Source: Caldilineae bacterium (GTDB taxonomy: Bacteria; Chloroflexota; Anaerolineae; J102). Taken from it: 6,185 bases of DNA. Every line of letters begins with the position of its first letter. Position 1 is the stretch's first letter. Shown here piece by piece: positions 1 through 5,979 of this stretch. Under the pieces are notes generated by a model. The model saw nothing but the letters and a program-made list of their open reading frames with translations, ran no database searches and was not told where the DNA came from. The stretch covers positions 1 to 6,185 of the forward strand of contig RFJM01000153.1 of the NCBI GenBank assembly GCA_003694905.1, written 5' to 3'. Both the position numbers and the translations under genes were made by a program.

Positions 1-1559
1 CCCCAACCGTCACCCCCACCTCCCCGGCCGGAACCTCCACGTCCACGCCCACGCCTCAGCCCTTTACTCCCATCCCCGACGCCACTTACGGCCACAAAGG
101 CGATGTGCGCTATGTGACCATCCCCTCCACCGACTGCGCCAACCTCACGGCCACGCCCATCCAGGTGGGTGACTGGCTCGTCTACCCCATGCACGAACAC
201 AATCGCAATTGCAGCGGCCCCGGCCCCTATCGACACGCCCTCTTCGGCTACAATCTGCAAGACGGCAAGCTCTATCTGCTACGAGATGACGGCGCGGGCG
301 AAGCGCCCCTGCTCTACCAGCCCGACCAGAATTTGCTCTACTGGGACACAACCTTTGGCGGCACGGTCTTCCTGCTCGACCCAGCCGACTTCAGCCTGAA
401 GAAGAAGGTTTCGGTGCAGACCACCAGCGACAGCGGCGGGGTCTATCTCGACGGCCTGTACTACTTCGGCACCGTGAACACGCCCGACGACAATTGCCAG
501 AACCCCGTCAATCCCAACTGTGGCGCCATCTTCGCCATCGACGGACAAGGGAACATCGTGCACGCGCTCAACACCGACGACGGCTTCCGCACCTGGGTGG
601 GAACCAGTCTCACCACCGACGGCCAATATCTCTACATTGGCTCCGCCAAGCAGACCAAAGGGGAGGCGGGCGTCGAAAACGAATATCTCTACGGCTGTTC
701 CGTCACCAAAGTCGACAAGAACCTGAACATCCTCGCCTCCTTCGATCCCGGCGACTTCGCCTGCTACTATCTGCCCTATGTGGGAGCAAATGCGGACTCG
801 GTCTCGGGCGAGGTGGTTCCCGATGGGACGGGCTTGTGGGTGCAATATGTGCGGCCCAACGAAGCCGGCGATGCGCCCGGCCAGTTCAAGGTCGCGCTCT
901 ATCGCCTGAACACGGACCTGCAAGAGCAATGCCGGGTCGAGTTCCCCTTCGAGCCGCAAACCCAGGCCGTGGGCTTCTACACCGCGCCCACCATCGACAA
1001 AGACGGCGTGGCCTACATCGCGGTCACCGTGCCCGACGCGACTAACACGCGCAAAGGTCAGTTGTACAAAGTGACCGCGTCCTGCCAGACGACACTTCTG
1101 GCCGAAGCGGCCGGCGACTGGGCGCACGCCTCGCCCACTCTGGCCGACGACCAATACATCCTCTTCGCCACCGATGGCAGGCTGCAAATCCTCACCCTGG
1201 ACGGCCAGGTGGTCAAGGAATATGCTCTCGGCTCCGACGCCCGTGTACTCACCAGTCCCGTCATCATCGATGGTGTCGTCTATGTTGTGCAGGAGGATGG
1301 CACGCTAAATGTCATCGAAAACTCCGGCGTAAGCGGCTACGGCGCGGCTAGCTGGCCCCGCTATCGCCGTGACAATCACGGTTCGGCTATGCTGGTCCCA
1401 GCCGCCGACGATTCCACACCCACTCCTACCGTCACGCCCACGCCCACCGTTTATCCCCCCTCTGGGGATACAGGTCCCTACTTCCCGCTGATACTCAGGC
1501 GCAATCGGGCCGTTGGGCCGGCCCGCGGAGGCAGCTTCAGACACCTGCCCGGACGGTGA
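1..1559 (+). CDS. Exported PQQ-like beta-propeller protein, 5'-truncated
   Basis: The reading frame is open from the left edge (first full codon at 3) to TGA at 1557-1559, giving 518 residues; the true start is outside the window. An in-frame GTG at 105 is not a convincing start, because the codons before it form a Pro/Thr/Ser-rich linker typical of the inside of a secreted protein. The body reads as 7-8 beta-strand blades with recurring phrases such as SPVIIDGVVYVVQEDGTLNVI, ASPTLADDQYILFATDGRL and GAIFAIDGQGNIV, then WPRYRRDNHG (from 1353), which resembles the closing blade of PQQ-like propellers. About nine scattered cysteines fit an extracytoplasmic protein. A second Pro/Thr linker and YFPLILRR follow, then 18 unusual residues. 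These propellers serve as quinoprotein enzymes, scaffolds or binding modules; I see no basis for naming a substrate. Proximity to the pectate lyase suggests a shared extracellular setting. The fold is fairly sure, the function unknown. Confidence 0.8.
   Translation, partial: PTVTPTSPAGTSTSTPTPQPFTPIPDATYGHKGDVRYVTIPSTDCANLTATPIQVGDWLVYPMHEHNRNCSGPGPYRHALFGYNLQDGKLYLLRDDGAGEAPLLYQPDQNLLYWDTTFGGTVFLLDPADFSLKKKVSVQTTSDSGGVYLDGLYYFGTVNTPDDNCQNPVNPNCGAIFAIDGQGNIVHALNTDDGFRTWVGTSLTTDGQYLYIGSAKQTKGEAGVENEYLYGCSVTKVDKNLNILASFDPGDFACYYLPYVGANADSVSGEVVPDGTGLWVQYVRPNEAGDAPGQFKVALYRLNTDLQEQCRVEFPFEPQTQAVGFYTAPTIDKDGVAYIAVTVPDATNTRKGQLYKVTASCQTTLLAEAAGDWAHASPTLADDQYILFATDGRLQILTLDGQVVKEYALGSDARVLTSPVIIDGVVYVVQEDGTLNVIENSGVSGYGAASWPRYRRDNHGSAMLVPAADDSTPTPTVTPTPTVYPPSGDTGPYFPLILRRNRAVGPARGGSFRHLPGR
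1413..1502 (+). other. Pro/Thr linker plus YFPLILRR tail motif of the propeller protein
   Basis: Codons from 1413 encode a TPTP-type low-complexity linker, followed by YFPLILRR at 1479-1502. The same arrangement ends the next gene. From general knowledge of Chloroflexota secreted proteins, a short aromatic-L-P-L-hydrophobic motif ending in basic residues commonly forms the extreme C-terminus; a sorting or surface-retention role is plausible but is my inference. Here, unusually, the protein does not stop at the motif. Confidence 0.55.
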
Positions 1560-1583
1560 ACCCATTCCCCGCCGCTGAAACCC

Positions 1584-1589
1584 AGGAGG
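1584..1589 (+). promoter_or_regulatory. Ribosome binding site AGGAGG that fixes the lyase start
   Basis: A perfect AGGAGG lies 5 nt before the ATG at 1595. It decides the start against an in-frame GTG at 1556, which would overlap the stop of the preceding gene and put 13 non-signal residues before the signal peptide. Confidence 0.85.
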
Positions 1590-1594
1590 CTACG

Positions 1595-3433
1595 ATGATC
1601 CGCCTGTCCCGAACCTTCGCACTTCTTCCCGCCTTGATGCTCATCGTATTGCTCGGCCCGGGCAGTATCATGGCCATCTCGGGCCCGGCACCTTCGCGGC
1701 GGCAGCAGGATGTGCTCGCCCAATCCTTGCCCGCCTTCCCCGGTGCAGAGGGTTTCGGATCGACCACTGTGGGCGGTCGTGGTGGCCGCGTCATCAAGGT
1801 AACCAATCTCAACGACGGCGGACCCGGAAGCCTGCGAGCGGCGCTGGAAGCCCAGGGCCCGCGCATCGTCGTTTTCGAGGTGGGCGGGGTCATCGATTTG
1901 CAGAAGGATATACGCGTGCGGGATCCTTATCTGACCGTGGCCGGACAAACTGCACCCGGCGATGGCATCATGTTGCGCAACGCGGGCATCACCATTCGCT
2001 CGCACGATGTCATCATTCGCGGTCTCACCATTCGGCCGGGCGATAATCCCGAAGGCCAACGGCCGGGCGTGCGTCGGGCCATTACCATCTGGGGCTCGAC
2101 CGAGGCGCCTTCGTACAACATCATCGTTGATCACAATTCCCTCAGTTGGTCCACCGATGAAGTGATTGGTGTGGGGTATGTCCATGACGTGACCTTCTCG
2201 TACAATTTCATCACCGAGCCTCTGCACAACAGCATCCACCAGGAAGGCGCGCACGGCTACGCGTTTGCCCTGTACGGCAACAAGGATCCCATGGATCGCA
2301 TCACCGTACACCACAACCTCATCGCCCATGGCTATAACCGCAATCCTCAGTTCGCGAACGGTGTCAACGGCGAAGCTATCAACAACATCATCTACGATTG
2401 GGGTAACCGGGGACTGTCCATCAGGGCGGATGCTCGGATCAATGTCGTCGGCAATCATTTCATCGCCGGTCCGGATACACCTGCATCCGCCCGCGGGGTC
2501 GATTTCAACTGCCCTGGTGGAGATTGCGGCACGACCCGCATCTACGTTGCGGACAACCTTGGTCCTTTCCGACCGACTAACAGCGGCGATGAATGGCTGG
2601 TGGTAGACGGCGATCAGCACTATCGCAGCGATACACCGGCCATTCCGCCCTCGGGAGTAAATGTTGATCCGGTAGAAAAGATCTACGGGCTTCTTACGGC
2701 GCAGAATGGTGCAGGCAATGCGGTCAGCGGCCGTCCACGAGATGCGGTAGACCTGCGCATCCTGCACGAAATCGAGACCCGCAGCGGACACGTGCGTGAC
2801 TGTGTGGATCCCGACCCCATCTATTATCCGCAGGGCACCGTGCAAGGAGCCGGAAACAACACGGTCACGGTCGAGCACCACCCGGGCGACACCGAGGGAG
2901 GCTCGAATCCCCAGAATCCGCACACCTACGACGGCAATAGCATCGAGATCACGTCTGGCGCGGCTGCCGGTCAGGTGCGCGATGTGGCCCGCTTCAACCC
3001 TTTGACCAATGTGGTGACCGTGGATCGACCGTGGGATGTAATCCCCGAGGTGGGCGCGCACTATCGCTTCATCGTTCACTGTGACAACAACGCGGGTGGC
3101 TGGCCTGAGTACGCCCCTGTGGTGAGCGCGGCCGCAGATAGCGATGGCGACGGCATGCCCGATGACTGGGAGAGCGCACACGGCCTGGACCCCGCCGCGT
3201 ACGACGCCAACGACAAAGACCTCAGCCCCGAAGGTTACGACAACATCGAAGTCTACATCAACGGCCTTATCCCCATGCCCGGCCGTGAGCCTCCCACGCC
3301 CACACCCACCCCGAGCCGGACGCCCCGGCCGAGCCCAGTGCCCTCCCATACGCCATCAGCCACCCCGACCATAGATTCGTGCGCGCATCCATCGTGTCGC
3401 CGCTATCTGCCGCTCATGCTGGCAAGTCTATAG
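1595..3433 (+). CDS. Secreted pectate lyase, polysaccharide lyase family 1
   Basis: The product is 612 residues. Family PL1 enzymes cleave polygalacturonate by beta-elimination, with calcium, outside the cell. Residues 1-27 form a signal peptide (basic start, Leu-rich core, probable cleavage after Ala27). The lyase begins at residue 47 with FPGAEGFGSTTVGGRGG and VTNLNDGGPGSLRAAL (69-84), a hallmark of this pectate lyase group. The parallel beta-helix includes NIIVDHNSLSWSTDE (175-189), the counterpart of the PL1 vWiDH motif, and HHNLIAHGYNRNPQF (239-253), where Arg249 is the likely catalytic base by analogy. Residues about 404-495 look like an inserted beta-domain flanked by Cys403 and Cys496. 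The lyase-type ending resumes with GGWPEY, followed by DSDGDGMPDDWE (515-526), a calcium-binding-type Asp-rich loop. A Pro/Thr linker (565-592) and YLPLMLASL close the protein. It starts 35 nt after the propeller gene and is probably in one transcript with it. Exact substrate is not proven. Confidence 0.9.
   Translation: MIRLSRTFALLPALMLIVLLGPGSIMAISGPAPSRRQQDVLAQSLPAFPGAEGFGSTTVGGRGGRVIKVTNLNDGGPGSLRAALEAQGPRIVVFEVGGVIDLQKDIRVRDPYLTVAGQTAPGDGIMLRNAGITIRSHDVIIRGLTIRPGDNPEGQRPGVRRAITIWGSTEAPSYNIIVDHNSLSWSTDEVIGVGYVHDVTFSYNFITEPLHNSIHQEGAHGYAFALYGNKDPMDRITVHHNLIAHGYNRNPQFANGVNGEAINNIIYDWGNRGLSIRADARINVVGNHFIAGPDTPASARGVDFNCPGGDCGTTRIYVADNLGPFRPTNSGDEWLVVDGDQHYRSDTPAIPPSGVNVDPVEKIYGLLTAQNGAGNAVSGRPRDAVDLRILHEIETRSGHVRDCVDPDPIYYPQGTVQGAGNNTVTVEHHPGDTEGGSNPQNPHTYDGNSIEITSGAAAGQVRDVARFNPLTNVVTVDRPWDVIPEVGAHYRFIVHCDNNAGGWPEYAPVVSAAADSDGDGMPDDWESAHGLDPAAYDANDKDLSPEGYDNIEVYINGLIPMPGREPPTPTPTPSRTPRPSPVPSHTPSATPTIDSCAHPSCRRYLPLMLASL
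3287..3430 (+). other. Pro/Thr linker plus YLPLMLASL tail of the lyase
   Basis: Residues 565-592 are mostly Pro, Thr, Ser and Arg. They are followed by a short segment with two cysteines (Cys596, Cys601), then RRYLPLMLASL, which ends the protein (YLPLMLASL at 3404-3430). It matches the tail of the upstream protein in composition and in the P-L-hydrophobic-L core, which supports a common fate for both proteins, such as cell-surface retention or a shared export step. That role is inference. Confidence 0.6.
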
Positions 3434-3552
3434 GAGAAGCCGGGGCAGCGTATCCTGTGTGCCCCCTGTCCGTCTGACAAGACGAAGGCCAGCGATAGCA
3501 AACCATCGAGTCTACCCGCCGACTCCGTCCACTTCTGTCCCAGAGCACCCTT
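3434..3552 (+). other. Intergenic spacer with no clear regulatory site
   Basis: These 119 nt separate the lyase from the membrane protein gene. The only structure I see is GGGGCA (3442-3447) facing TGCCCC (3460-3465) across a 12-nt loop, without a following T-run, so it is at best a weak terminator. I find no convincing -35/-10 pair and no Shine-Dalgarno sequence before the ATG at 3553. Confidence 0.4.
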
Positions 3553-4182
3553 ATGACAAACCTCGTTCACCGGGAACCCTCTCCGTGGCAGGAACGCAAT
3601 CCCTGGCTGACTCTGCTATCCTTCCTGATCACGGTTGGTTTGGCCACGTTCGAGCACTGGTCGGCCGAAGATCTGGCCTGGAGCTTCTGGCTGGCAGGGC
3701 TGGTGTTGGGGTTGGTCTACCTGGGCGTGTATCAGGTGGCCCAGGGCGACCGGGAAACCCTGCTGGCCTATCCTTTCTTCTGGCTCTTCTTCTATTTCCT
3801 GTTCGCGGGTTTCCTGGACCTGACCTTTTCGTGGACCGCCTGGATGGTAGAGGGCGGAGATATGCCGGGACTGTTCGCCGGCGCGCCCGTGGCCATCGCC
3901 CGCGCCGTGCGCGAGCGATGGTGGTTTCTTATCACCAGTGGCTTCACGCTCTTGCCCACCTACGTGCTGGATGCCCGGACCGTGAATTTCACCGATTGGG
4001 GGAAGCCGATGATCGGCAAGGACCTGTTGCGCATGGTGGCGCTGGTCTTCTTGCTGGTGCCGATGGCGATGTTCGAGGTGGGCATCTTCGCCCTGTATGC
4101 CGTGCTGCTGGTCTATTTCTTCCCCTGGTCGGTGTTGCGCTACGCGACAGGTCGGCTTTGGCGGTTCATCAGGCGCCAATAG
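3553..4182 (+). CDS. Polytopic membrane protein of unknown function
   Basis: The product is 209 residues and very rich in Leu, Phe and Trp. Probable membrane segments lie at about 17-34, 42-62, 71-97, 120-138 and 158-191, the last long enough to be two helices. The N-terminus before the first helix is short and charged, and the C-terminus ends in a basic cluster (RLWRFIRRQ), expected in the cytoplasm. Parts of the pattern (FWLAGLVLG, ITSGF, RMVALVFLLVP) vaguely recall the DUF6498 group of bacterial membrane proteins, but this is from memory and weak. There are no evident catalytic motifs. The ATG at 3553 has no Shine-Dalgarno sequence before it; it is kept because codon use and hydrophobicity fit from there on. 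The gene converges on the next one with only 13 nt between the two stop codons, leaving little room for terminators. Confidence 0.8.
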   Translation: MTNLVHREPSPWQERNPWLTLLSFLITVGLATFEHWSAEDLAWSFWLAGLVLGLVYLGVYQVAQGDRETLLAYPFFWLFFYFLFAGFLDLTFSWTAWMVEGGDMPGLFAGAPVAIARAVRERWWFLITSGFTLLPTYVLDARTVNFTDWGKPMIGKDLLRMVALVFLLVPMAMFEVGIFALYAVLLVYFFPWSVLRYATGRLWRFIRRQ

Positions 4183-4195
4183 GCGAACGCGGGTA

Positions 4196-5341
4196 TCATT
4201 CCGTGTCCGATGTGTCCGTCTCAAGGGGTGTATCGGGCACGCCCAGCTGGTCGATGAGGACGCCGCGTACGCCGCGCACACGGTCGAGGAAGGGGAAGCG
4301 GTCGGAGTCGACGTGGTCGTAGGCGCTGAAGAGCACGTAGCCCACGACGCTGAGGTACGCCGCGGCCACGGCCACCGGGCCCCAGGGGGGTGTGTTCAGG
4401 GCGGGCAGGAGGCGCACCACGGCCAGGCCCTTGAGCACGGTATCGGCCAGCTTGACACGACCGGAGAAGCTGCCCTGCAGGCTGGCGATCTGCTCGGCCG
4501 TGAGCTCCAGTGCCGTAGCCGGGCCGGAATAGCCGTTGATCCAGGGCCGACTCTGATGGTAGATGACCTGGGTTTGCAGCAGGCGCTCGACCGCCTCGGT
4601 GAGAAACTCGTCCTCTTCGATTTTCTCGATGAAATCGAGCACGGCCTGGCGTACCTTTTCTTCGCCCTCGGGTCCCAGCAAAGCGCGTATCTTGTCGGTG
4701 GCGGCGAAGACGTAGTTCACGGCAGTGCGCACGAAGCCTTTGCTGGCCTGACTGACGAGTTCCTCGGCATCTTTGCCCAGCATTTCCACAGCTTCTTTGA
4801 GGACGGCCAGATCCATAGCCAGCAGGCCGGTGATGGCGTCTTTGGTCGAGAGAACGGTTTGCTGGCGTATGAAGGTCAGGCACTTGAAGGTCGTTTCCAG
4901 AAGCTTCTGGTTTTCGCTACCGCGGTAAGCCGCGGGCAAAGCGACCGGTGCGATCAACTCCTCGGGGTTCTCCAGAGCTTTGCGGATGAGATGCTCCGAG
5001 CCGCCCGTCGTGTCCCGCATGGTAGTTTCGGATTCGGCGGTGGCAGCACGGATGAGGCGTTCGGCAATGGCCAGATCCGCGGCGGCAGCGCCCAGCAAGC
5101 GGATTTCAGCCAGGCTACGTTCATGAGCGGTGGCAGCCTCCTCCAGGTCCTGGAGGAGTTTCTCGCGCACGGCCGCGCTCTTTTGCAGAAAGGCTCGAAC
5201 CTCGTCCAATTGGTCTTCGCCGAAGGGGGAAGGTGGACGCGCGGCCTCACCGGCACGTTCGTGCGGAGCTGCAGACGAGGGCGGGGGGAGAAGACGGCTG
5301 AGATCGGCCAAGTAGTCGGTAAAGGGAGATGTCTCGGGCAT
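4196..5341 (-). CDS. Uncharacterised helical protein with a probable C-terminal membrane segment
   Basis: I do not recognise this 381-residue protein. It begins with a Pro/Ser-rich, probably disordered stretch (about 15-42). Residues 43-105 are a charged, Ala/Leu/Glu-rich helical region that could form a coiled coil. Residues 143-260 are again strongly helical, with clusters such as IEKIEEDEF. The only clear hydrophobic stretch is at about 320-341, starting at WGPVAVAAAYL and ending FSAY; a weaker one precedes it at 300-315. The C-terminus is acidic (ETDTSDTE). There is no signal peptide, so the large N-terminal part is probably cytoplasmic and tail-proximally anchored, though the segment could be a buried helix. 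The start is secured by AGGAGG 7 nt upstream. The gene follows the metallopeptidase after 11 nt and is presumably transcribed from the same promoter. A functional link to the peptidase, as substrate or partner, is only a guess from the gene order. Confidence 0.8.
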   Translation of the reverse strand: MPETSPFTDYLADLSRLLPPPSSAAPHERAGEAARPPSPFGEDQLDEVRAFLQKSAAVREKLLQDLEEAATAHERSLAEIRLLGAAAADLAIAERLIRAATAESETTMRDTTGGSEHLIRKALENPEELIAPVALPAAYRGSENQKLLETTFKCLTFIRQQTVLSTKDAITGLLAMDLAVLKEAVEMLGKDAEELVSQASKGFVRTAVNYVFAATDKIRALLGPEGEEKVRQAVLDFIEKIEEDEFLTEAVERLLQTQVIYHQSRPWINGYSGPATALELTAEQIASLQGSFSGRVKLADTVLKGLAVVRLLPALNTPPWGPVAVAAAYLSVVGYVLFSAYDHVDSDRFPFLDRVRGVRGVLIDQLGVPDTPLETDTSDTE

Positions 5342-5348
5342 GGCTGTT

Positions 5349-5354
5349 CCTCCT
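5349..5354 (-). promoter_or_regulatory. Ribosome binding site overlapping the peptidase stop codon
   Basis: On the minus strand the sequence reads T-AGGAGG, so the TAG stop of the metallopeptidase (5353-5355) shares two bases with this AGGAGG. The site is 7 nt before the ATG at 5341. The arrangement suggests coupled translation of the two genes. Confidence 0.85.
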
Positions 5355-5859
5355 ATGGAGCAGGGGAATCGTCCTCTTCGTTGAGGCCCAGGGCGATCAG
5401 GTAGCCAATCGCGCGTTCGGTTAGGGGATAACGGTTCACCAGCTTCCAGAATGCAGGGCTGTGGTTTGGTTCTAGCAAATGGGCGAGTTCATGCACGATG
5501 ACATAGTCCTGAACGAATTGGGGGAGTGATCCGACGCGATGGGATATGCGAATGGTGCCGGAACGGGGGGAACAGGAGCCGAAACGGCGGTTCTGATTGC
5601 TGACCCAGCGGATTTGCTTCCACTTCAGTTTGCCCTTGAAGTAGCGTTTGTTGAGAAGGCGGGCGCGTTGGTCCAGGGCGCGATCGGAAAGCGCTTCTTT
5701 GGCCAGTTTTTTCTCCAATCTCGCCTTCAATTTCTCGATGATCCGGTTGAGTTCGTCATCGGGCATATCGGCAGGTGCGCGCACCACCATCACATCTCCT
5801 TCCATACGCGCGCTTACAGTCTTGTGCCGACGCTCGCTGCGAATTATCTGTATCTGCAT
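5353..5859 (-). CDS. YgjP/SprT-like zinc metallopeptidase (M48-type, DUF45)
   Basis: From the ATG at 5859 the product is 168 residues, close to the usual size of YgjP-type proteins. Residues 6-28 (IRSERRHKTVSARM...VVRAP) match the family's N-terminal strand region. FGSCSPRSGTIRIS (93-106) is the conserved Gly-Ser-Cys segment. VIVHELAHLLEPNHSPAFW (120-138) contains the zinc motif HExxH (His123, Glu124, His127) and a likely third ligand at His133. The family is annotated as metal-dependent hydrolases/peptidases; physiological substrates are poorly known. An in-frame GTG at 5877 would add six residues (translated MRYNRP), but those codons include the promoter -10 hexamer, and the family-like sequence begins at MQIQIIRSERR, so the ATG is preferred. 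No Shine-Dalgarno sequence precedes either start. It is the first gene of a two-gene unit with the uncharacterised gene downstream. Confidence 0.88.
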   Translation of the reverse strand: MQIQIIRSERRHKTVSARMEGDVMVVRAPADMPDDELNRIIEKLKARLEKKLAKEALSDRALDQRARLLNKRYFKGKLKWKQIRWVSNQNRRFGSCSPRSGTIRISHRVGSLPQFVQDYVIVHELAHLLEPNHSPAFWKLVNRYPLTERAIGYLIALGLNEEDDSPAP

Positions 5860-5865
5860 AGGTCG

Positions 5866-5894
5866 ATTATAGCGCACCCTGGGATGGCCGGCAA
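5866..5894 (-). promoter_or_regulatory. Sigma-70-type promoter of the metallopeptidase, leaderless
   Basis: On the minus strand, TTGCCG (5889-5894; four of six consensus bases) is followed after exactly 17 nt by a perfect TATAAT (5866-5871). The hexamer ends 6 nt before the ATG at 5859, so transcription starting 7 nt after the -10 would begin on the A of the start codon. That explains the missing ribosome binding site. Confidence 0.65.
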
Positions 5895-5899
5895 TTGCC
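5890..5899. repeat. 10-bp palindrome between divergent promoters
   Basis: GGCAATTGCC equals its own reverse complement. It contains parts of the minus-strand -35 (TTGCCG) and of the candidate plus-strand -35 (TTGCCT), which touch back to back at its centre. It might be an operator, or simply a consequence of two abutting TTGCC hexamers. Confidence 0.4.
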
Positions 5900-5924
5900 T
5901 CCCGGCAGGACTCCGTGCTAGGAT
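5895..5924 (+). promoter_or_regulatory. Candidate promoter of the methyltransferase gene
   Basis: TTGCCT (5895-5900) is followed after 18 nt by TAGGAT (5919-5924), preceded by TGC, an extended -10 motif. Each hexamer matches four of six consensus bases. A start near 5931 would give a leader of about 50 nt. This is weaker than the promoter facing the other way. Confidence 0.35.
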
Positions 5925-5979
5925 GGATAGGTCATCTTGTTACTCTTTCTTCAGCTATCCGGCGCTGTTCCACTCACTT

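Noticed and set aside
3..62. The Thr/Pro codon repetition at the left edge as a DNA repeat array
   Set aside because: The repetition is irregular at the base level and is explained as the codons of a Pro/Thr protein linker in the propeller frame.
279..1187. A 302-codon open frame on the minus strand opposite the propeller gene
   Set aside because: Its product is a Gly/Val/Asp-rich mirror of the propeller codons with no recognisable domain, while the plus-strand frame shows repeated propeller blades.
1478..3349. A 623-codon open frame on the minus strand opposite the pectate lyase
   Set aside because: It covers nearly the whole lyase gene, whose product has a clear signal peptide and PL1 motifs. 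The antisense translation has no family-like motif, and its length is expected from a GC-rich coding strand lacking stops in the mirrored frame.
3442..3465. Inverted repeat GGGGCA/TGCCCC after the lyase as an intrinsic terminator
   Set aside because: The stem is 6 bp with a 12-nt loop and is not followed by a run of T, so a terminator call is not supported.
4158..4179. Inverted repeat TTGGCG/CGCCAA at the end of the membrane protein gene as a terminator for the convergent pair
   Set aside because: It has only 6 bp with a 10-nt loop, lies inside the coding sequence and has no T-run on either strand.
3459..4322. A 287-codon plus-strand frame overlapping the membrane protein gene
   Set aside because: It is Arg/Pro/Gly-rich low-quality sequence, whereas the overlapping frame at 3553-4182 gives well-formed membrane helices.
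4097..5404. A 435-codon plus-strand open frame opposite the 381-residue gene
   Set aside because: It overlaps the end of the membrane protein and lies antisense to a gene with a perfect ribosome binding site. Its translation looks like reverse-frame noise rich in Gly, His and Gln.
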